Counted from the stretch's first letter, positions 33,256 to 43,531 are shown. The stretch is 64,000 nucleotides of DNA from Gemmatimonadota bacterium (GCA_041390105.1 JAWKQO010000003.1:372001-436000); one strand, 5' to 3'. Notes: generated by a model from the sequence alone, not told the origin. A program made the numbers and translations.

Positions 33256-35502
33256 ATGTCCGTCCCTGCCCGTTCCTTGATCCTGACCGGGGCGCTGACC
33301 GCCCTGCTCGCGTTCACGCCCGCCCAGAGTGCCGACCCCGACCTGCTCGGGTTCACGGCCGAGCGGGCCCGCTCCCAGATGGAGCTGGAGCAGCGCTTCT
33401 CCAGCCAACTCCAGGCCTCCAACCTGGAGGAGTGGATGCGCTACATCGTCTCCAAGCCGATCTATGTGGGCTCGCCCCACAACAAGGAGACGGCGGAGTG
33501 GATGGTGGAGCAGTTCCGCTCCTGGGGCTGGCAGGCCGAGCTGGAGGAGTTCCAGGTGCTCTTCCCCATGCCCCGCACGCGCCAGCTGGAGCTGGTTGCG
33601 CCCACGCGCTTCCGCGCGCGTCTGCAGGAGCCCACGCTCAAGGAGGACGCCACCTCCAACGTGGCGGGACGGCTGCCCACCTACAACGCCTACTCGGCGG
33701 ACGGCGACGTCACGGGCGAGCTGGTCTACGTCAACTACGGCATCCCGGCCGACTACGAAGAGCTGGCCCGGCGCGGCATCGACGTGAAGGGCAAGATCGT
33801 AATCGCGCGCTACGGCGGATCGTGGCGCGGCATCAAGCCCAAGGTCGCCTACGAGCACGGCGCCATCGGCTGCATCATCTACTCCGACCCGCGCGATGAC
33901 GGCTACTACCAGGGGGACGTCTACCCCGAGGGCGCCTACCGCATGAAGGACGGTGTGCAGCGCGGCTCGGTGGTGGACATGCCCCAGTACCCGGGCGATC
34001 CGCTCACCCCCGGTCGTGGCGCCAAGGCGGAGACCGAACGCTACACGGTCGAAGAGTCGCCGGTCATCATGAAGATCCCGGTGCTGCCCATCTCCTACGC
34101 GGACGCGCAGCCGCTGCTGGCTGCCCTGGGCGGGCCGGTGGCTCCGGGTTCGTGGCGGGGCGCGCTGCCCATCACCTACCACATGGGCCCGGGACCGGCG
34201 CGCGTCCATCTGAAGCTGGAGTTCGACTGGAGCTTGAAGCCCGCCTACGACGTGATCGCCCGCATCCAAGGCAGTGAATACCCGGACGAGTGGGTGGTGC
34301 GCGGCAACCACCGGGACGGCTGGGCCATGGGCGCCGGTGACCCCATCAGCGGCATGGTGGCGGTGTTGGAGGAAGCGCGCGCCATCGGTGAGCTCATGAA
34401 GACCGGTTGGCGGCCACGCCGCACCATCATCTACGCCGGTTGGGACGGCGAGGAACCGGGCCTGCTGGGCTCCACCGAATGGGCGGAGCAGCACGCGGCT
34501 GAGCTGCAGCAGAAGGCCGTGCTCTATCTCAACACGGACGGCAACGGGCGAGGCTTCCTGGGCGCCGGCGGATCGCACGCATTGGAGAGCTTCGTCAATC
34601 AGGTGGCCAAGTCCGTCACCGACCCGCAGACGGGGGTGAGCGCCTGGCAACGGACGCGCGCGGCGCAGGCCGTGGGCGGCGACCGCGAAGCCATGACGCG
34701 CGCGGAGCTACGCATCTCTCCGCTGGGATCGGGATCCGACTACACGCCCTTCCTACAACACCTGGGCATCCAGTCGCTGAACGTGGGCTTCGGGGGCGAG
34801 GGCGGCGGTGGCTCCTACCATTCGCAGTTCGATTCCTTCGACCATTACTCCCGCTTCGGTGATCCGGGCTTCCACTACGGTGTGGCCCTGGCCGACGTGG
34901 CCGGCCGCATCGTGCTGCGTTTCGCCGAGGCGGACGTGCTGCCCATGCGTTTCGCCGGTCTGGCGGACAACGTGCGCGGCTACCTGGGCGAGGTGGAGAA
35001 GCTCGCGGACGACCAGCGCGCCGCGACCGAACGCGAGAACAAGCTCATCGAGGAAGGCGCCTACAAGCTGGCCGCTGATCCCACCGAAACCTGGATCGCA
35101 CCTGAATCCAAGGCAGAAGTGCCCTACTTCAACTTCGCGCCGCTGCAGAACGCGGTGCGACGCCTCGAGGAAGCGGCTACCGCCTACGACCGGGCCTTGC
35201 CCGGCTTCCTGGCCGGCAACCCCAACGCCACCACCGTGCAGCGTGTGAACGACGTGTTGCAGGGCCTCGAGCAGCGCATGATGGACGAGGGCGGGCTGCC
35301 GCGTCGTCCCTGGTTCCGCCACCGCATCTACGCGCCGGGCTTCTACACGGGCTACGGGGTGAAGACGCTGCCCGGAGTACGCGAGGCGATCGAGGAACGC
35401 GAGTTCGATCAGGTGCCGGATCAGGTGCAGCGCACTGCGGCCGCCATCGAGCGCGCCGCCGCGGGGATCGAAGAGGCCACGCGCGCGTTGGGGGCGATGT
35501 GA
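33256..35502 (+). CDS. exported M28 family metallopeptidase (glutamate carboxypeptidase II-like)
   Basis: 748 residues. A signal peptide (cleavage near TPAQSA) is followed by a protease-associated insert (DVKGKIVIARYGGSWRGIKP), the di-zinc catalytic domain with His352 (RGNHRDGW), Asp362 (GAGDPISG), Glu399/Glu400 (WDGEEPGLLGS), Asp428 (LNTDG) and His522 (SYHSQFDS), and a C-terminal transferrin-receptor-like dimerisation domain. It should trim acidic or N-acetylated peptides in the periplasm. Its stop overlaps the next gene by 4 bases (GTGA), so the pair is coupled. Confidence 0.93.
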   Translation: MSVPARSLILTGALTALLAFTPAQSADPDLLGFTAERARSQMELEQRFSSQLQASNLEEWMRYIVSKPIYVGSPHNKETAEWMVEQFRSWGWQAELEEFQVLFPMPRTRQLELVAPTRFRARLQEPTLKEDATSNVAGRLPTYNAYSADGDVTGELVYVNYGIPADYEELARRGIDVKGKIVIARYGGSWRGIKPKVAYEHGAIGCIIYSDPRDDGYYQGDVYPEGAYRMKDGVQRGSVVDMPQYPGDPLTPGRGAKAETERYTVEESPVIMKIPVLPISYADAQPLLAALGGPVAPGSWRGALPITYHMGPGPARVHLKLEFDWSLKPAYDVIARIQGSEYPDEWVVRGNHRDGWAMGAGDPISGMVAVLEEARAIGELMKTGWRPRRTIIYAGWDGEEPGLLGSTEWAEQHAAELQQKAVLYLNTDGNGRGFLGAGGSHALESFVNQVAKSVTDPQTGVSAWQRTRAAQAVGGDREAMTRAELRISPLGSGSDYTPFLQHLGIQSLNVGFGGEGGGGSYHSQFDSFDHYSRFGDPGFHYGVALADVAGRIVLRFAEADVLPMRFAGLADNVRGYLGEVEKLADDQRAATERENKLIEEGAYKLAADPTETWIAPESKAEVPYFNFAPLQNAVRRLEEAATAYDRALPGFLAGNPNATTVQRVNDVLQGLEQRMMDEGGLPRRPWFRHRIYAPGFYTGYGVKTLPGVREAIEEREFDQVPDQVQRTAAAIERAAAGIEEATRALGAM

Positions 35503-38500
35503 GCGCCGGGCCGGAGCGGCGAACGTCCGGTGGTGGGCGCCGCATCACGGGGAATCGGGGTGCAGGGCGCCGCTTCCCGTGCGCCGCTCCGGCCCTGGCG
35601 CTGCTGTGCGCGGGTGGACTGCTTGGCACCGCCCCGCTGGCGGCGCAGCAAGCCGACACGTGGGACGTCACCCAGGCCCGCGGCCGCACCACCCAGGTGG
35701 ACTTCACCACCGATGAAGGCACCTGGATGTCGCTGGACGTCTCCCCGGACGGTCAGTGGATCGTCTTCGATCTGCTGGCCCAGATCTACCGGGTACCCAT
35801 CGCGGGTGGCACGGCTGAGTTGCTCACGCAGGACGCGGGCGTCTCCACCAACTACCACCCGCGGTGGTCGCCAGACGGATCCATGATCGCGTTTGTGAGC
35901 GACCGCGGGGGTCAGAACAACCTGTGGGTGATGGACGCGGATGGCTCCAACCCACGCGCGGTGCTCTCCGATCAGAGCGCGCGTTTCGTGGAGCCGGTGT
36001 GGAGCCCGGATGGCCGCTACATCGTGGTGCGGCGTCAGCCCCTGCCGGAGCCCGGGCAGAACGACCGTGGCGGGCTGTGGATGGTGCACAGGGATGGCGG
36101 CAAGGGCGTCTCGCTCACGACCGTGGCAGGCGCCAGCTGGCCGAGCTTCGACCCGACCGGCGCGCACATCTACTTCACGCGCAATGAGGGGGGCAACGTC
36201 ACCATCGGGTACGGGGACGCCCTCAAGGGCTACCGCCAGCTCGCGCGCTTGGAACTGGCCACGGGCGAGGTGGTGCCCATCACGGCCGGCACCGCCCAGC
36301 AGCAGATCCGCGCGTCCAGCGGCGGCGCCTACGCGGGGGAGGTCTCTCCGGACGGACGCTGGCTGGCCTTCGCTCGCCGCATCCCCGACGGCACCATCAC
36401 CTGGAAAGGCCACACCTATGGGCCGCGGACGGCGCTTTGGCTGCGGGACCTTCAGACGGGTGCCGAACGCGTGATCATGGATCCGATCGAATCGGACATG
36501 ACCGAGACCATCAAGACGCTGCGCGTGCTGCCCGGCTACGACTGGACGCCGGATGGCAGCGCCATCGTCATCAACCAGGGCGGAAAGATCCGCCGCCTGG
36601 ACGTCGCCACGGGGAACGTCGGCACCATCGAGTTCAGCGCCCGCGTGCAGCGGACGGTGTCCGAACAGACGCGTGCCGACTTCCGCATCGGCGACGGCGC
36701 CTTCCCCGTGAAGTTCACGCGCTGGCACGCGGCCTCACCGGACGGACGGCGGGTGGCATTCCAAGCGGTCGGACGCATCTGGCTGAAGGACCTCCCGGAC
36801 GGGACGCCGCGGCGACTTACCCCGGAGGGCTTCGAGCCCATGGAGTACTCGCCCGCCTGGTCACCCGACGGGCGTTGGATCGCGTTCACCACCTGGGAGG
36901 AGCCCGCCACCGGCCATGTGTGGAAGATCCGCACGGACGGTCGCGGCCGCCCGGAGCAGGTGTCCACTGAGCCCGCCGAATACATCCATCCGGTCTGGAG
37001 CGAAGACGGCACCGCTCTGATCGTGGCCCGAGGGGGCGGCGCCACCCAGCGCGGACGCGGCTGGGCCTGGACGCCCTGGCACGAGCTGGTGCGGATCCCC
37101 GCCGCCGGTGGAGCTGCCACGTTCGTGGCGCGTGAGGCCACCGGACCGGAGGGTGAGGCGCATCAGGACTCGAGGCGGCAGATCGTGCGCGCGTCGGTGG
37201 CGCAAGGCCGCATCCACTATCCGGAGGTGGACGAATCCGAAGGGGCCCGCGGCCGTACCGCTCTGGTGTCGGTGCGACCGGACGGCTCCGACAAGCGCAC
37301 GCACGCCACCTTCCCGTACGCGGACGAGGTGGTGATGTCACCCGACGGCAGGAACGTCGCGTTCCAGGAGGGCGACAACGTCTACCTGGCGCCACTCCCC
37401 GCGGTGGGCACGGGCTCGGACGCGGTGCATGTGGCCAAGCGCAATGGCGCTTTGCCGGTCACGCAGCTCAGCACCGAGGGTGGGCTGTTCCCAACCTGGC
37501 TGGACGCCAACACGCTGACGTTCGGGAATGCCGACCGCTTCTTCATGCACCATGTGCGCGAGGCCAGCACCGACACCTTCAGCATCGCCATGCAGCATCC
37601 GCGCGCTACGCCCACGGGTGTCGTGGCGCTCACCGGTGCGCGCATCGTCACGCTTGAGGACCAGGCCCGCCCCAACGGCGCGGCTGGCGTCATCGAACGC
37701 GGTGTGCTGGTGGTGGACGGAGCCCGCATCCGCTGCGTGGGCCAGGTCGGCGCCTGTGAGGTCTCGGACGCGGACTCGGTGGTGGACCTGAACGGTGGCA
37801 CCATCATCCCCGGCTTCGTGGACATGCACGCGCACCACTACCGCGAGCATCGCGGCATCATTCCCGCGCATTCCTACGAGCAGGCGGTCTATCTCGCGTA
37901 CGGCGTGACCACCAACCTCGACAACTCCATGTGGTCGCAGAACGTGTTCCCGACCGCCGAGCTGATCGAAGCAGGCATGGTGATCGGGCCGCGCACCTAT
38001 AGCACCGGCGATCCGCTCTATCGCGGCGACGGGGGCCGTCAGAACGACCTGCGCACCCAGGAGGTCGCCGAGCAGAACGTGGCGCGTCTGGCCTCCTGGG
38101 GCGCCACCGGCATCAAGCAGTACCTGCAGCCGCGCCGCGACCAGCGGCAGTGGGTGTCGGAGGCGGCGCGCAAGCGCGGCCTCATGGTCACCGCCGAGGG
38201 CAGCGACCTGGCCTACAACCTCAGCATGATCCTGGACGGCCAGACGGGTTGGGAACACCCCATGAGCTACGTCGTCACCTATGGTGACGTGCACAAGTTC
38301 TTCGGTCGCACGCACTCGGTCTACTCACCGACGTGGGTGGTAGGGGGCACGGGCCCTTGGAACGAGGAATTCTTCTTCGCCGAGTCCAACGTGTGGCAGA
38401 AGGACAAGCAGCGCCGTTTCATGCCCTGGCGTCAGACGGTGCCGCACCAGCAGCGCCGCATGCTGCGCCCGGAAGAGCACTACGGCTTCCCCATGATCTC

Positions 38501-38900
38501 GCAGACCCTGTTCGACATCGTGGCCGAAGGCGGCTGGGGAGCCATCGGCTCGCACGGGCAGGCGCACGGCATCGGCTCGCACTGGGAGGTGTGGATGGCG
38601 GCCGCGGCGTTCGGACCGCTCGGCGCGCTGGAGGTCGCCTCCAAGCACGGGGCGCACTTCCTGGGCGCGGAGCAGGACATCGGCACCCTGGCTCCAGGCA
38701 AACTGGCGGACCTGATGGTGCTCAACGCCAACCCCCTGGACGACATCCGCAACACCGAGGACATCCGCTACGTGATGAAGGGTGGCCGCATGTGGGAGGG
38801 GGACACGCTCGACCAGGTGTGGCCGGCCCGCGTGCCGTTCGGGCCGTACTACTGGAATGACGAGGCCGCCCAGCGGCAGGACAGCCGACCCGTACGGTAG
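35499..38900 (+). CDS. TolB-like propeller fused to an amidohydrolase, exported
   Basis: 1133 residues from GTG 35499. A Sec signal (ALALLCAGGLLGTAPLAAQQ) precedes a six- to seven-blade TolB/WD40-like propeller (SPDGQWIVFDLLAQIYRVPI, and repeats of SPDG), and a C-terminal amidohydrolase (from about residue 700): IPGFVDMHAHHY with the HxH pair, SHGQAHGIGSHWEVWM and the typical end GTLAPGKLADLMVLNANPLD. Fusions of this kind act on imidazole or dipeptide-like amides in the periplasm. It is co-translated with the M28 peptidase, so a joint role in peptide turnover is a fair inference. Confidence 0.92.
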   Translation: MSAGPERRTSGGGRRITGNRGAGRRFPCAAPALALLCAGGLLGTAPLAAQQADTWDVTQARGRTTQVDFTTDEGTWMSLDVSPDGQWIVFDLLAQIYRVPIAGGTAELLTQDAGVSTNYHPRWSPDGSMIAFVSDRGGQNNLWVMDADGSNPRAVLSDQSARFVEPVWSPDGRYIVVRRQPLPEPGQNDRGGLWMVHRDGGKGVSLTTVAGASWPSFDPTGAHIYFTRNEGGNVTIGYGDALKGYRQLARLELATGEVVPITAGTAQQQIRASSGGAYAGEVSPDGRWLAFARRIPDGTITWKGHTYGPRTALWLRDLQTGAERVIMDPIESDMTETIKTLRVLPGYDWTPDGSAIVINQGGKIRRLDVATGNVGTIEFSARVQRTVSEQTRADFRIGDGAFPVKFTRWHAASPDGRRVAFQAVGRIWLKDLPDGTPRRLTPEGFEPMEYSPAWSPDGRWIAFTTWEEPATGHVWKIRTDGRGRPEQVSTEPAEYIHPVWSEDGTALIVARGGGATQRGRGWAWTPWHELVRIPAAGGAATFVAREATGPEGEAHQDSRRQIVRASVAQGRIHYPEVDESEGARGRTALVSVRPDGSDKRTHATFPYADEVVMSPDGRNVAFQEGDNVYLAPLPAVGTGSDAVHVAKRNGALPVTQLSTEGGLFPTWLDANTLTFGNADRFFMHHVREASTDTFSIAMQHPRATPTGVVALTGARIVTLEDQARPNGAAGVIERGVLVVDGARIRCVGQVGACEVSDADSVVDLNGGTIIPGFVDMHAHHYREHRGIIPAHSYEQAVYLAYGVTTNLDNSMWSQNVFPTAELIEAGMVIGPRTYSTGDPLYRGDGGRQNDLRTQEVAEQNVARLASWGATGIKQYLQPRRDQRQWVSEAARKRGLMVTAEGSDLAYNLSMILDGQTGWEHPMSYVVTYGDVHKFFGRTHSVYSPTWVVGGTGPWNEEFFFAESNVWQKDKQRRFMPWRQTVPHQQRRMLRPEEHYGFPMISQTLFDIVAEGGWGAIGSHGQAHGIGSHWEVWMAAAAFGPLGALEVASKHGAHFLGAEQDIGTLAPGKLADLMVLNANPLDDIRNTEDIRYVMKGGRMWEGDTLDQVWPARVPFGPYYWNDEAAQRQDSRPVR

Positions 38901-38908
38901 GCGGACCC

Positions 38909-40327
38909 ATGAGCCCTTCGCCCCGCAGGCACGCCCTCCCGGCCCTGCTTCTTTCCTTTGCGTTCGCCGCCTTGCTGACCCTTCCGACCCGCAGCGCGCA
39001 GGCACGCGCGGTTCACACCGGGGTCGCAGGCGGAGGCGGCACGATCCCATGCGGGATGACGGACAGCATCGTGGTCAATCACTCCGGAGACATCAGCGCC
39101 GATGAGACCTGGGTGGGCGACGGAGTGATGCATGTGGTGCCGTTCGACATCTCGATCCGCAACCGCGCGACGGTGACCATCGAACCGTGCGCGGTGGTGG
39201 CGCTGGGATACCGTGCCTCGATCACGGTGCGCGACAGCGCCACGCTGGTGTCGGCCGGAACGGACAGCCAACACTTCGTCTCCTTCCGGCGCGCCGATGT
39301 CCTCCAGCCCTGGGGTGCGCTGTTCAACCGCAGTCCGACGTCCTTGATCGACCTGAGCTACACCGTGCTCCAAGGGGGCGGCGATCTGCGCGGCAGCTAC
39401 GACAACGCCGGGATCGTGGTCTCCGGTGCGGGATACTTCGAACCGCCGGTCCCGGTGCTGCGCGCCAGCGACCTGACCATCGACTCGCCGCTGGGTGCGG
39501 GGCTCTATCTCGACGCCAACGCGGCCTTCACGGCGGACTCGAGGCAGATCAGCATCCGCGGAGCCGGCGAGTACGCGGTGCGCGCCACCATGATGTCGCT
39601 CGGCAGCCTGCCTGAGGGCTCCTATCGAGGAAACGCGATCGACGAGATCATGGTCATCGGGCCGAGTGCGGACGTATTCGCCGACATGACCATCCTCGAC
39701 CGCGGTGTTCCGGTACGCATCCAGACGAGCGGCCTGCGCGTGGCGGCGCGCCCCCCGGCGACCGCCCCCGTGACGCTCACCATCGAACCGGGCGTCGTGC
39801 TCAAGTTCCCCAGGATGACCCCAACGCAGCCGGGCGCGCGGCTGACCTTCGGCTATGACGGCAGAGCGCCCACCAACACCGTAGGCGTGCTCGATGCGGT
39901 GGGCACGTCGGCCAAGCCGATCGTCTTCACGTCGGGCGAGCTCTTGCCCTCCCCAGGCGACTGGGTGGGACTCTGGTTGAACACCGCCAACGGCTCGCGG
40001 CTGAAGCACGTCGAGATCGCCTATGCGGGCGCGCCCAGCGGCATCTCTTCCAACAACTGCAGGCCGGCGAATACTCCGGACGCCGCCGCGCTCTTCGTCG
40101 GCGACTTCGACACGCAGTATGTGCCGCCGCCGGACCTGATCACGAACAGCTGGATCCACCACAGCGCGGGCTTCGGCATCGCTGCGCTCTGGGCCTCACC
40201 CCTGTACAACGATCCCGACCTCACCGGGACCAATCGGTTCGAAAGCAACGCGTTCTGCCGACAGACCTACAACGCGGTCACCGCGCCCGGGGGGTGCCCC
40301 AAAGTCCTGGGGTGCACCGCCGGCTGA
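38909..40327 (+). CDS. exported beta-helix-like protein
   Basis: 472 residues, 8 bases downstream of the amidohydrolase. A signal peptide (MSPSPRRHALPALLLSFAFA to ARA) precedes repeats of the form RNRATVTIEPCAVVALGYRA, LTIEPGVVLKFPRMTP, and NSRLKHVEIAYAGA-like turns found in right-handed parallel beta-helices. Five to six cysteines occur, two near the end (GGCPKVLGCTAG). Function unknown; it could be a surface adhesin or polysaccharide-binding protein. Last gene of the operon and followed by a strong hairpin. Confidence 0.75.
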   Translation: MSPSPRRHALPALLLSFAFAALLTLPTRSAQARAVHTGVAGGGGTIPCGMTDSIVVNHSGDISADETWVGDGVMHVVPFDISIRNRATVTIEPCAVVALGYRASITVRDSATLVSAGTDSQHFVSFRRADVLQPWGALFNRSPTSLIDLSYTVLQGGGDLRGSYDNAGIVVSGAGYFEPPVPVLRASDLTIDSPLGAGLYLDANAAFTADSRQISIRGAGEYAVRATMMSLGSLPEGSYRGNAIDEIMVIGPSADVFADMTILDRGVPVRIQTSGLRVAARPPATAPVTLTIEPGVVLKFPRMTPTQPGARLTFGYDGRAPTNTVGVLDAVGTSAKPIVFTSGELLPSPGDWVGLWLNTANGSRLKHVEIAYAGAPSGISSNNCRPANTPDAAALFVGDFDTQYVPPPDLITNSWIHHSAGFGIAALWASPLYNDPDLTGTNRFESNAFCRQTYNAVTAPGGCPKVLGCTAG

Positions 40328-40349
40328 CCACCACCCCTGTGAAAACCAA

Positions 40350-40380
40350 GAGCCCCGGACCGCAGCGCGGTCCGGGGCTC
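40350..40380. terminator. strong bidirectional Rho-independent-type terminator
   Basis: A perfect 14-base stem (GAGCCCCGGACCGC, loop AGC, GCGGTCCGGGGCTC). In the minus direction it is followed by TTGGTTTTC, so it mainly serves the lipoprotein gene at 40410, and it also closes the plus-strand operon. Confidence 0.8.
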
Positions 40381-40409
40381 GATCGTACCAGAAGCCCTAC
40401 GTCAGTCGG

Positions 40410-41183
40410 TCAACCGCCGTGGTCGTCCCCGTGGCGATCCTGACCGTCCCGATCCTCGTCCTCGAAGGCGCGGATGGAGCGGCGGATGTTGTCACGCACG
40501 AGGTTACGGTTCGCGCCTTCCGGCCCGGCCGAGGACGGATCGATCAGCGAACCATTGGAGCGCTTGAACCACCCGGTGACGTCCAGCGTCAGCGTCAGGT
40601 TGGTCGGGCCCGTGTCTTCCGCGATCACGAGTGGCTCGGAGAACTCGATCTCCTGCTCCTCGGACAGCGTCTCGTTGAACTCGAAGGACTGTCCGTTGAA
40701 GGTGCCTTCGACACGGATGCTGACACCGTCCATCTCCGGATGGGCCGCCACCAGGTCGAGTGCCGCCTGCCGATCGCCACTCAACGTGTGGATCTCGAAC
40801 TCGAGCTCCTCGTAGGTGTCGGCGGGGACATCGACGGCCAGGACCTGGTCCACCGAACCATCCAGGGGTAGCTCCAGGAGGACAGGGCCCAGCTCGATCT
40901 TCTCGCAGCTGTCCCCGCCTACGCCGTCCAGGCACTGATCGCGGAACTTCCGCTTGAGCTCGATGTCCCTCAACACCAGGGCCACCCGGGTGAGCACCAG
41001 CTCGTCGCCCTCCACCTGCTGGATGACGTCCCGAGCCGCGACGGCCGCTGCGCTGTTCTGGGCCAGCGCGACCGAGAGGGAGACATTGGTGCTCGCCTCC
41101 GGGCCCGCGATGACGTCGCAGGCACCCAGGGGGAGCATGGCCGCTAAGGCCAAGGCATATCCGAACTTATGGCTGAATCGCAT
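40410..41183 (-). CDS. lipoprotein with acidic C-terminal tail (DUF4382-like)
   Basis: 257 residues from ATG 41183 (GGAGA upstream). Lipobox PLGACD after a hydrophobic helix. The middle has two VEGDELVLTRVALVLRDIEL-type segments, a CLDGVGGDSCEKIELGP disulphide loop, and beta-sandwich spacing (VDVPADTYEELEFEIHTLSG) that resembles DUF4382 proteins. The tail FEDEDRDGQDRHGDDHGG is acidic with histidines and could bind divalent metal. No partner gene; transcribed alone, ended by the 40350 terminator. Confidence 0.7.
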   Translation of the reverse strand: MRFSHKFGYALALAAMLPLGACDVIAGPEASTNVSLSVALAQNSAAAVAARDVIQQVEGDELVLTRVALVLRDIELKRKFRDQCLDGVGGDSCEKIELGPVLLELPLDGSVDQVLAVDVPADTYEELEFEIHTLSGDRQAALDLVAAHPEMDGVSIRVEGTFNGQSFEFNETLSEEQEIEFSEPLVIAEDTGPTNLTLTLDVTGWFKRSNGSLIDPSSAGPEGANRNLVRDNIRRSIRAFEDEDRDGQDRHGDDHGG

Positions 41184-41359
41184 AGCATTCTCCGAACCGT
41201 GGGCCCGGCCAACCGGAGACCGGGGCGCGGAAGGAGGCGTGCAAGCGCGGGACCAGGCAACGGGGCGCGTTGCCACCGTTCAACAGGGGGGAGCCGCGGG
41301 ACCTGATGCGGCGTGGAAGCAGCCCTGCCCGAGCCCCCTTGCGGAGGCCCGGGCACGGC

Positions 41360-41836
41360 TCAGGCGACCCGCGCCAGGCGGTCGCCCGGTCGGGGACCGG
41401 GGGTGCCGTCCCGGGAGGCACGCTCCGAGGACGACGAGGCGCGCAGCAGCGCCTCCAAGAGGATCGCGCTTCGGCGGAGCGCCCGGTTCGCGAGCGTGAG
41501 CCCGATCACCTTCCCCACCGCCGCGCCTCCCACCATCAGGGCGACTCCGACCGAGAGCGCGTCCAAGGAATCCGGCAGAGCTCCACGGGCCACCCAGAGG
41601 TAGGCGCCATACAGGACCAGGGCCACGACGTATCCAATGGCCGCCAGCTCCGTCCCGCGCCCTCGCAGATGCCGGTTCAGGCGTAGCTCCCACGCATGAC
41701 GGGCCGGGTCGGGCAGGTCCGCCAGATCCACGCGGATCCGCCGGTAGTCCCTGCGCAACGCGGGAACGTCGGAGGCGAGGTTCTGGACCTCGCCGACGTC
41801 AGTCAGGAGAAGGGTGCTACGGTCTTCGGTGGTCAT
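41360..41836 (-). CDS. membrane protein with two TM segments, function unknown
   Basis: 158 residues from ATG 41836 (MTTEDRST). A soluble N-terminus (residues 1-60, with RRDYRRIRVDLADLPDPARH) precedes two hydrophobic helices (AAIGYVVALVLYGAYLWVAR and DALSVGVALMVGGAAVGKVI) and a basic then serine-rich tail. I recognise no family. It stands alone between two longer genes. Confidence 0.55.
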   Translation of the reverse strand: MTTEDRSTLLLTDVGEVQNLASDVPALRRDYRRIRVDLADLPDPARHAWELRLNRHLRGRGTELAAIGYVVALVLYGAYLWVARGALPDSLDALSVGVALMVGGAAVGKVIGLTLANRALRRSAILLEALLRASSSSERASRDGTPGPRPGDRLARVA

Positions 41837-42059
41837 CGTGCGTGCGCGTTCCGCGCCTCTCGGGGGTGTGGTCTCTTCTGTGTTCCAACGAACGAGCGGC
41901 ATGGAATGCGACGCCCATCCATTGTGGCGTTCAATCTCACGAACGCAGGACACCGCCATCGGGTTTCAACGACGTAGGCGTCCACGGTGATCTACGTAGG
42001 AAGGCGGGGAATCCTTCCGGCCGGGATCGCCCGTTGGGCGGGAGGGCCGCCCCAGGAGG

Positions 42060-43277
42060 TCAGGAAGGCAGGCGCAGGTCGAGCCAGATCAGGCGGTGGT
42101 CCGACGCGCGCTCGGCCCACTCCGCGCCTTGGGGGTCGTCCGTGGCCGCGGGCCAGAACACCCCACCGTCGAGGATCTCGAGACCCAGGGAGGGCAGCAG
42201 ATAGTCGATGCGGGAGCCGCCTCCGAAGCCGGTGGTGGCGCGTTCCCAGTGGTCGGGAGGACCGGACGGGCGCCCCCGCCGCCCCCCCTCGCTGACCAGG
42301 AACGGACCCGAGTCCCGGAGGTCCGTGCGCTCGAGCAATTGGGCGATCGCGGTGTGCCCTTCGTACAGGGACTCGTCCGCGTTGGGGCGGGCGTTCAAGT
42401 CACCCACGACGACGAACGGGGCGCCGCCCTCGTAGCCACCGGCCCGTCCCTCGTCGTCGCGCAGGGCCTCCGATCCGTCCAGGTACAGCGACCACAACCG
42501 GATCTCGTCGAAGTTGCGACGGCCGTTGCGGTCCTCCTCGCCGTCGAAAACGGGAGGCGTAGGATGGCTGATCAGCAGGTGCACCACGGTGTCGCCCACC
42601 TGCACGGGCAGATCCCAGTGCGACTTGCTGGACAGCCGCAGAGCCTGCAGCGCCCGCGGCGCATAGAAGTCCGGAGGCAGGTGGTTGCCGGGCAGCGCGG
42701 TCCAGTGGAACCGCGCGAAGGTACGCGCCCGTTGGGCCAGGAGCGGCAAGCGGGAGACCACCGCCATGGAGTACTGGCCGGGGTATTCGCCGTAGCCGTA
42801 GCTGTCGTCTCCGTAGGTCCGGGTGCCCACGTCCTTCTCCGTGGCCACGATCCCATCCCCGTTCAGGTCGACGCCGGACAGGATGCCGGTGTTGTTGGGT
42901 GCGGCGTAGGAGTAGCGCAGGTCGATCGGGTGGTCGCCCTTGTTCAGGTAGGCCTGCACGAAGCGGCGCGCGTTCAGGTCCAGCCCATGCTCGACGCTTT
43001 CGTAGTCGTGGTCGATCTCCTCCAGCACCAGGATGTCGGGTCGGATCCGCTGGATGATCTGCGCGGCGGCACGTGCCTGGGGATCCTGGCCGACGCCGTG
43101 ATCGTCCACGTCCATGAGCTTGTCCGTCGAAAGCTCCTGGATGTTGAACAGGGCGAGCCGGAACGTGGCGACGTCCCGAGGCCCGGCCTCGCCAGCGCCC
43201 TCGCCGCCCCCGCAGCCCAACACCACCACCAGCGCCGCCGCGGTCCCCAACGAGATCCGCCGGTTCGACGATGCCAC
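42060..43277 (-). CDS. lipoprotein of the endonuclease/exonuclease/phosphatase fold
   Basis: 405 residues from GTG 43277 with GGAGGGG upstream. Lipobox VVVLGCGG. The fold is given by FRLALFNIQELST, the acidic catalytic motif PDILVLEEIDHDYESV, HLLISHPTPPVFDGEEDRNG, FVVVGDLNARPNADES and SRIDYLLPS, ASDHRLIWLDLRLPS (final Asp-His pair). Members cut nucleic acid or hydrolyse phosphoesters; export implies extracellular DNA or phospholipid-derived substrates. Start chosen for lipobox and ribosome site. Confidence 0.88.
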   Translation of the reverse strand: MASSNRRISLGTAAALVVVLGCGGGEGAGEAGPRDVATFRLALFNIQELSTDKLMDVDDHGVGQDPQARAAAQIIQRIRPDILVLEEIDHDYESVEHGLDLNARRFVQAYLNKGDHPIDLRYSYAAPNNTGILSGVDLNGDGIVATEKDVGTRTYGDDSYGYGEYPGQYSMAVVSRLPLLAQRARTFARFHWTALPGNHLPPDFYAPRALQALRLSSKSHWDLPVQVGDTVVHLLISHPTPPVFDGEEDRNGRRNFDEIRLWSLYLDGSEALRDDEGRAGGYEGGAPFVVVGDLNARPNADESLYEGHTAIAQLLERTDLRDSGPFLVSEGGRRGRPSGPPDHWERATTGFGGGSRIDYLLPSLGLEILDGGVFWPAATDDPQGAEWAERASDHRLIWLDLRLPS

Positions 43278-43531
43278 TCGCCCCTCCGTGAGCACGCTCT
43301 GCAGGGCGCCCGGACCCGCTCGCCGGACCCCGCCTTCTGGCGGCGCCCGCGGGGCGCGACGGGCTCCAGTGTACGGCCGGGGCCGGTGGCCGGCCAAGGT
43401 GGGCGGTTGGGCGCCGTGGGTCCCACCGCTGGACTCCCCAAGGGGTCGCGGATCGGGGCCACGCCCCGGGGCGGCCCCCGCTCAGCAAGCGCCCCCGATC
43501 TGCCGATACTCCCGCAGGAGGAGGCCCATCC

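Noticed and set aside
32864..33280. Open frame in the gap before the M28 operon
   Set aside because: It runs across the peptidase start in another frame and has no start site or domain feature.
33058..34650. Long open frame antisense to the M28 peptidase
   Set aside because: High G+C codon bias leaves open frames opposite real genes; the translation is histidine- and arginine-rich without domain features.
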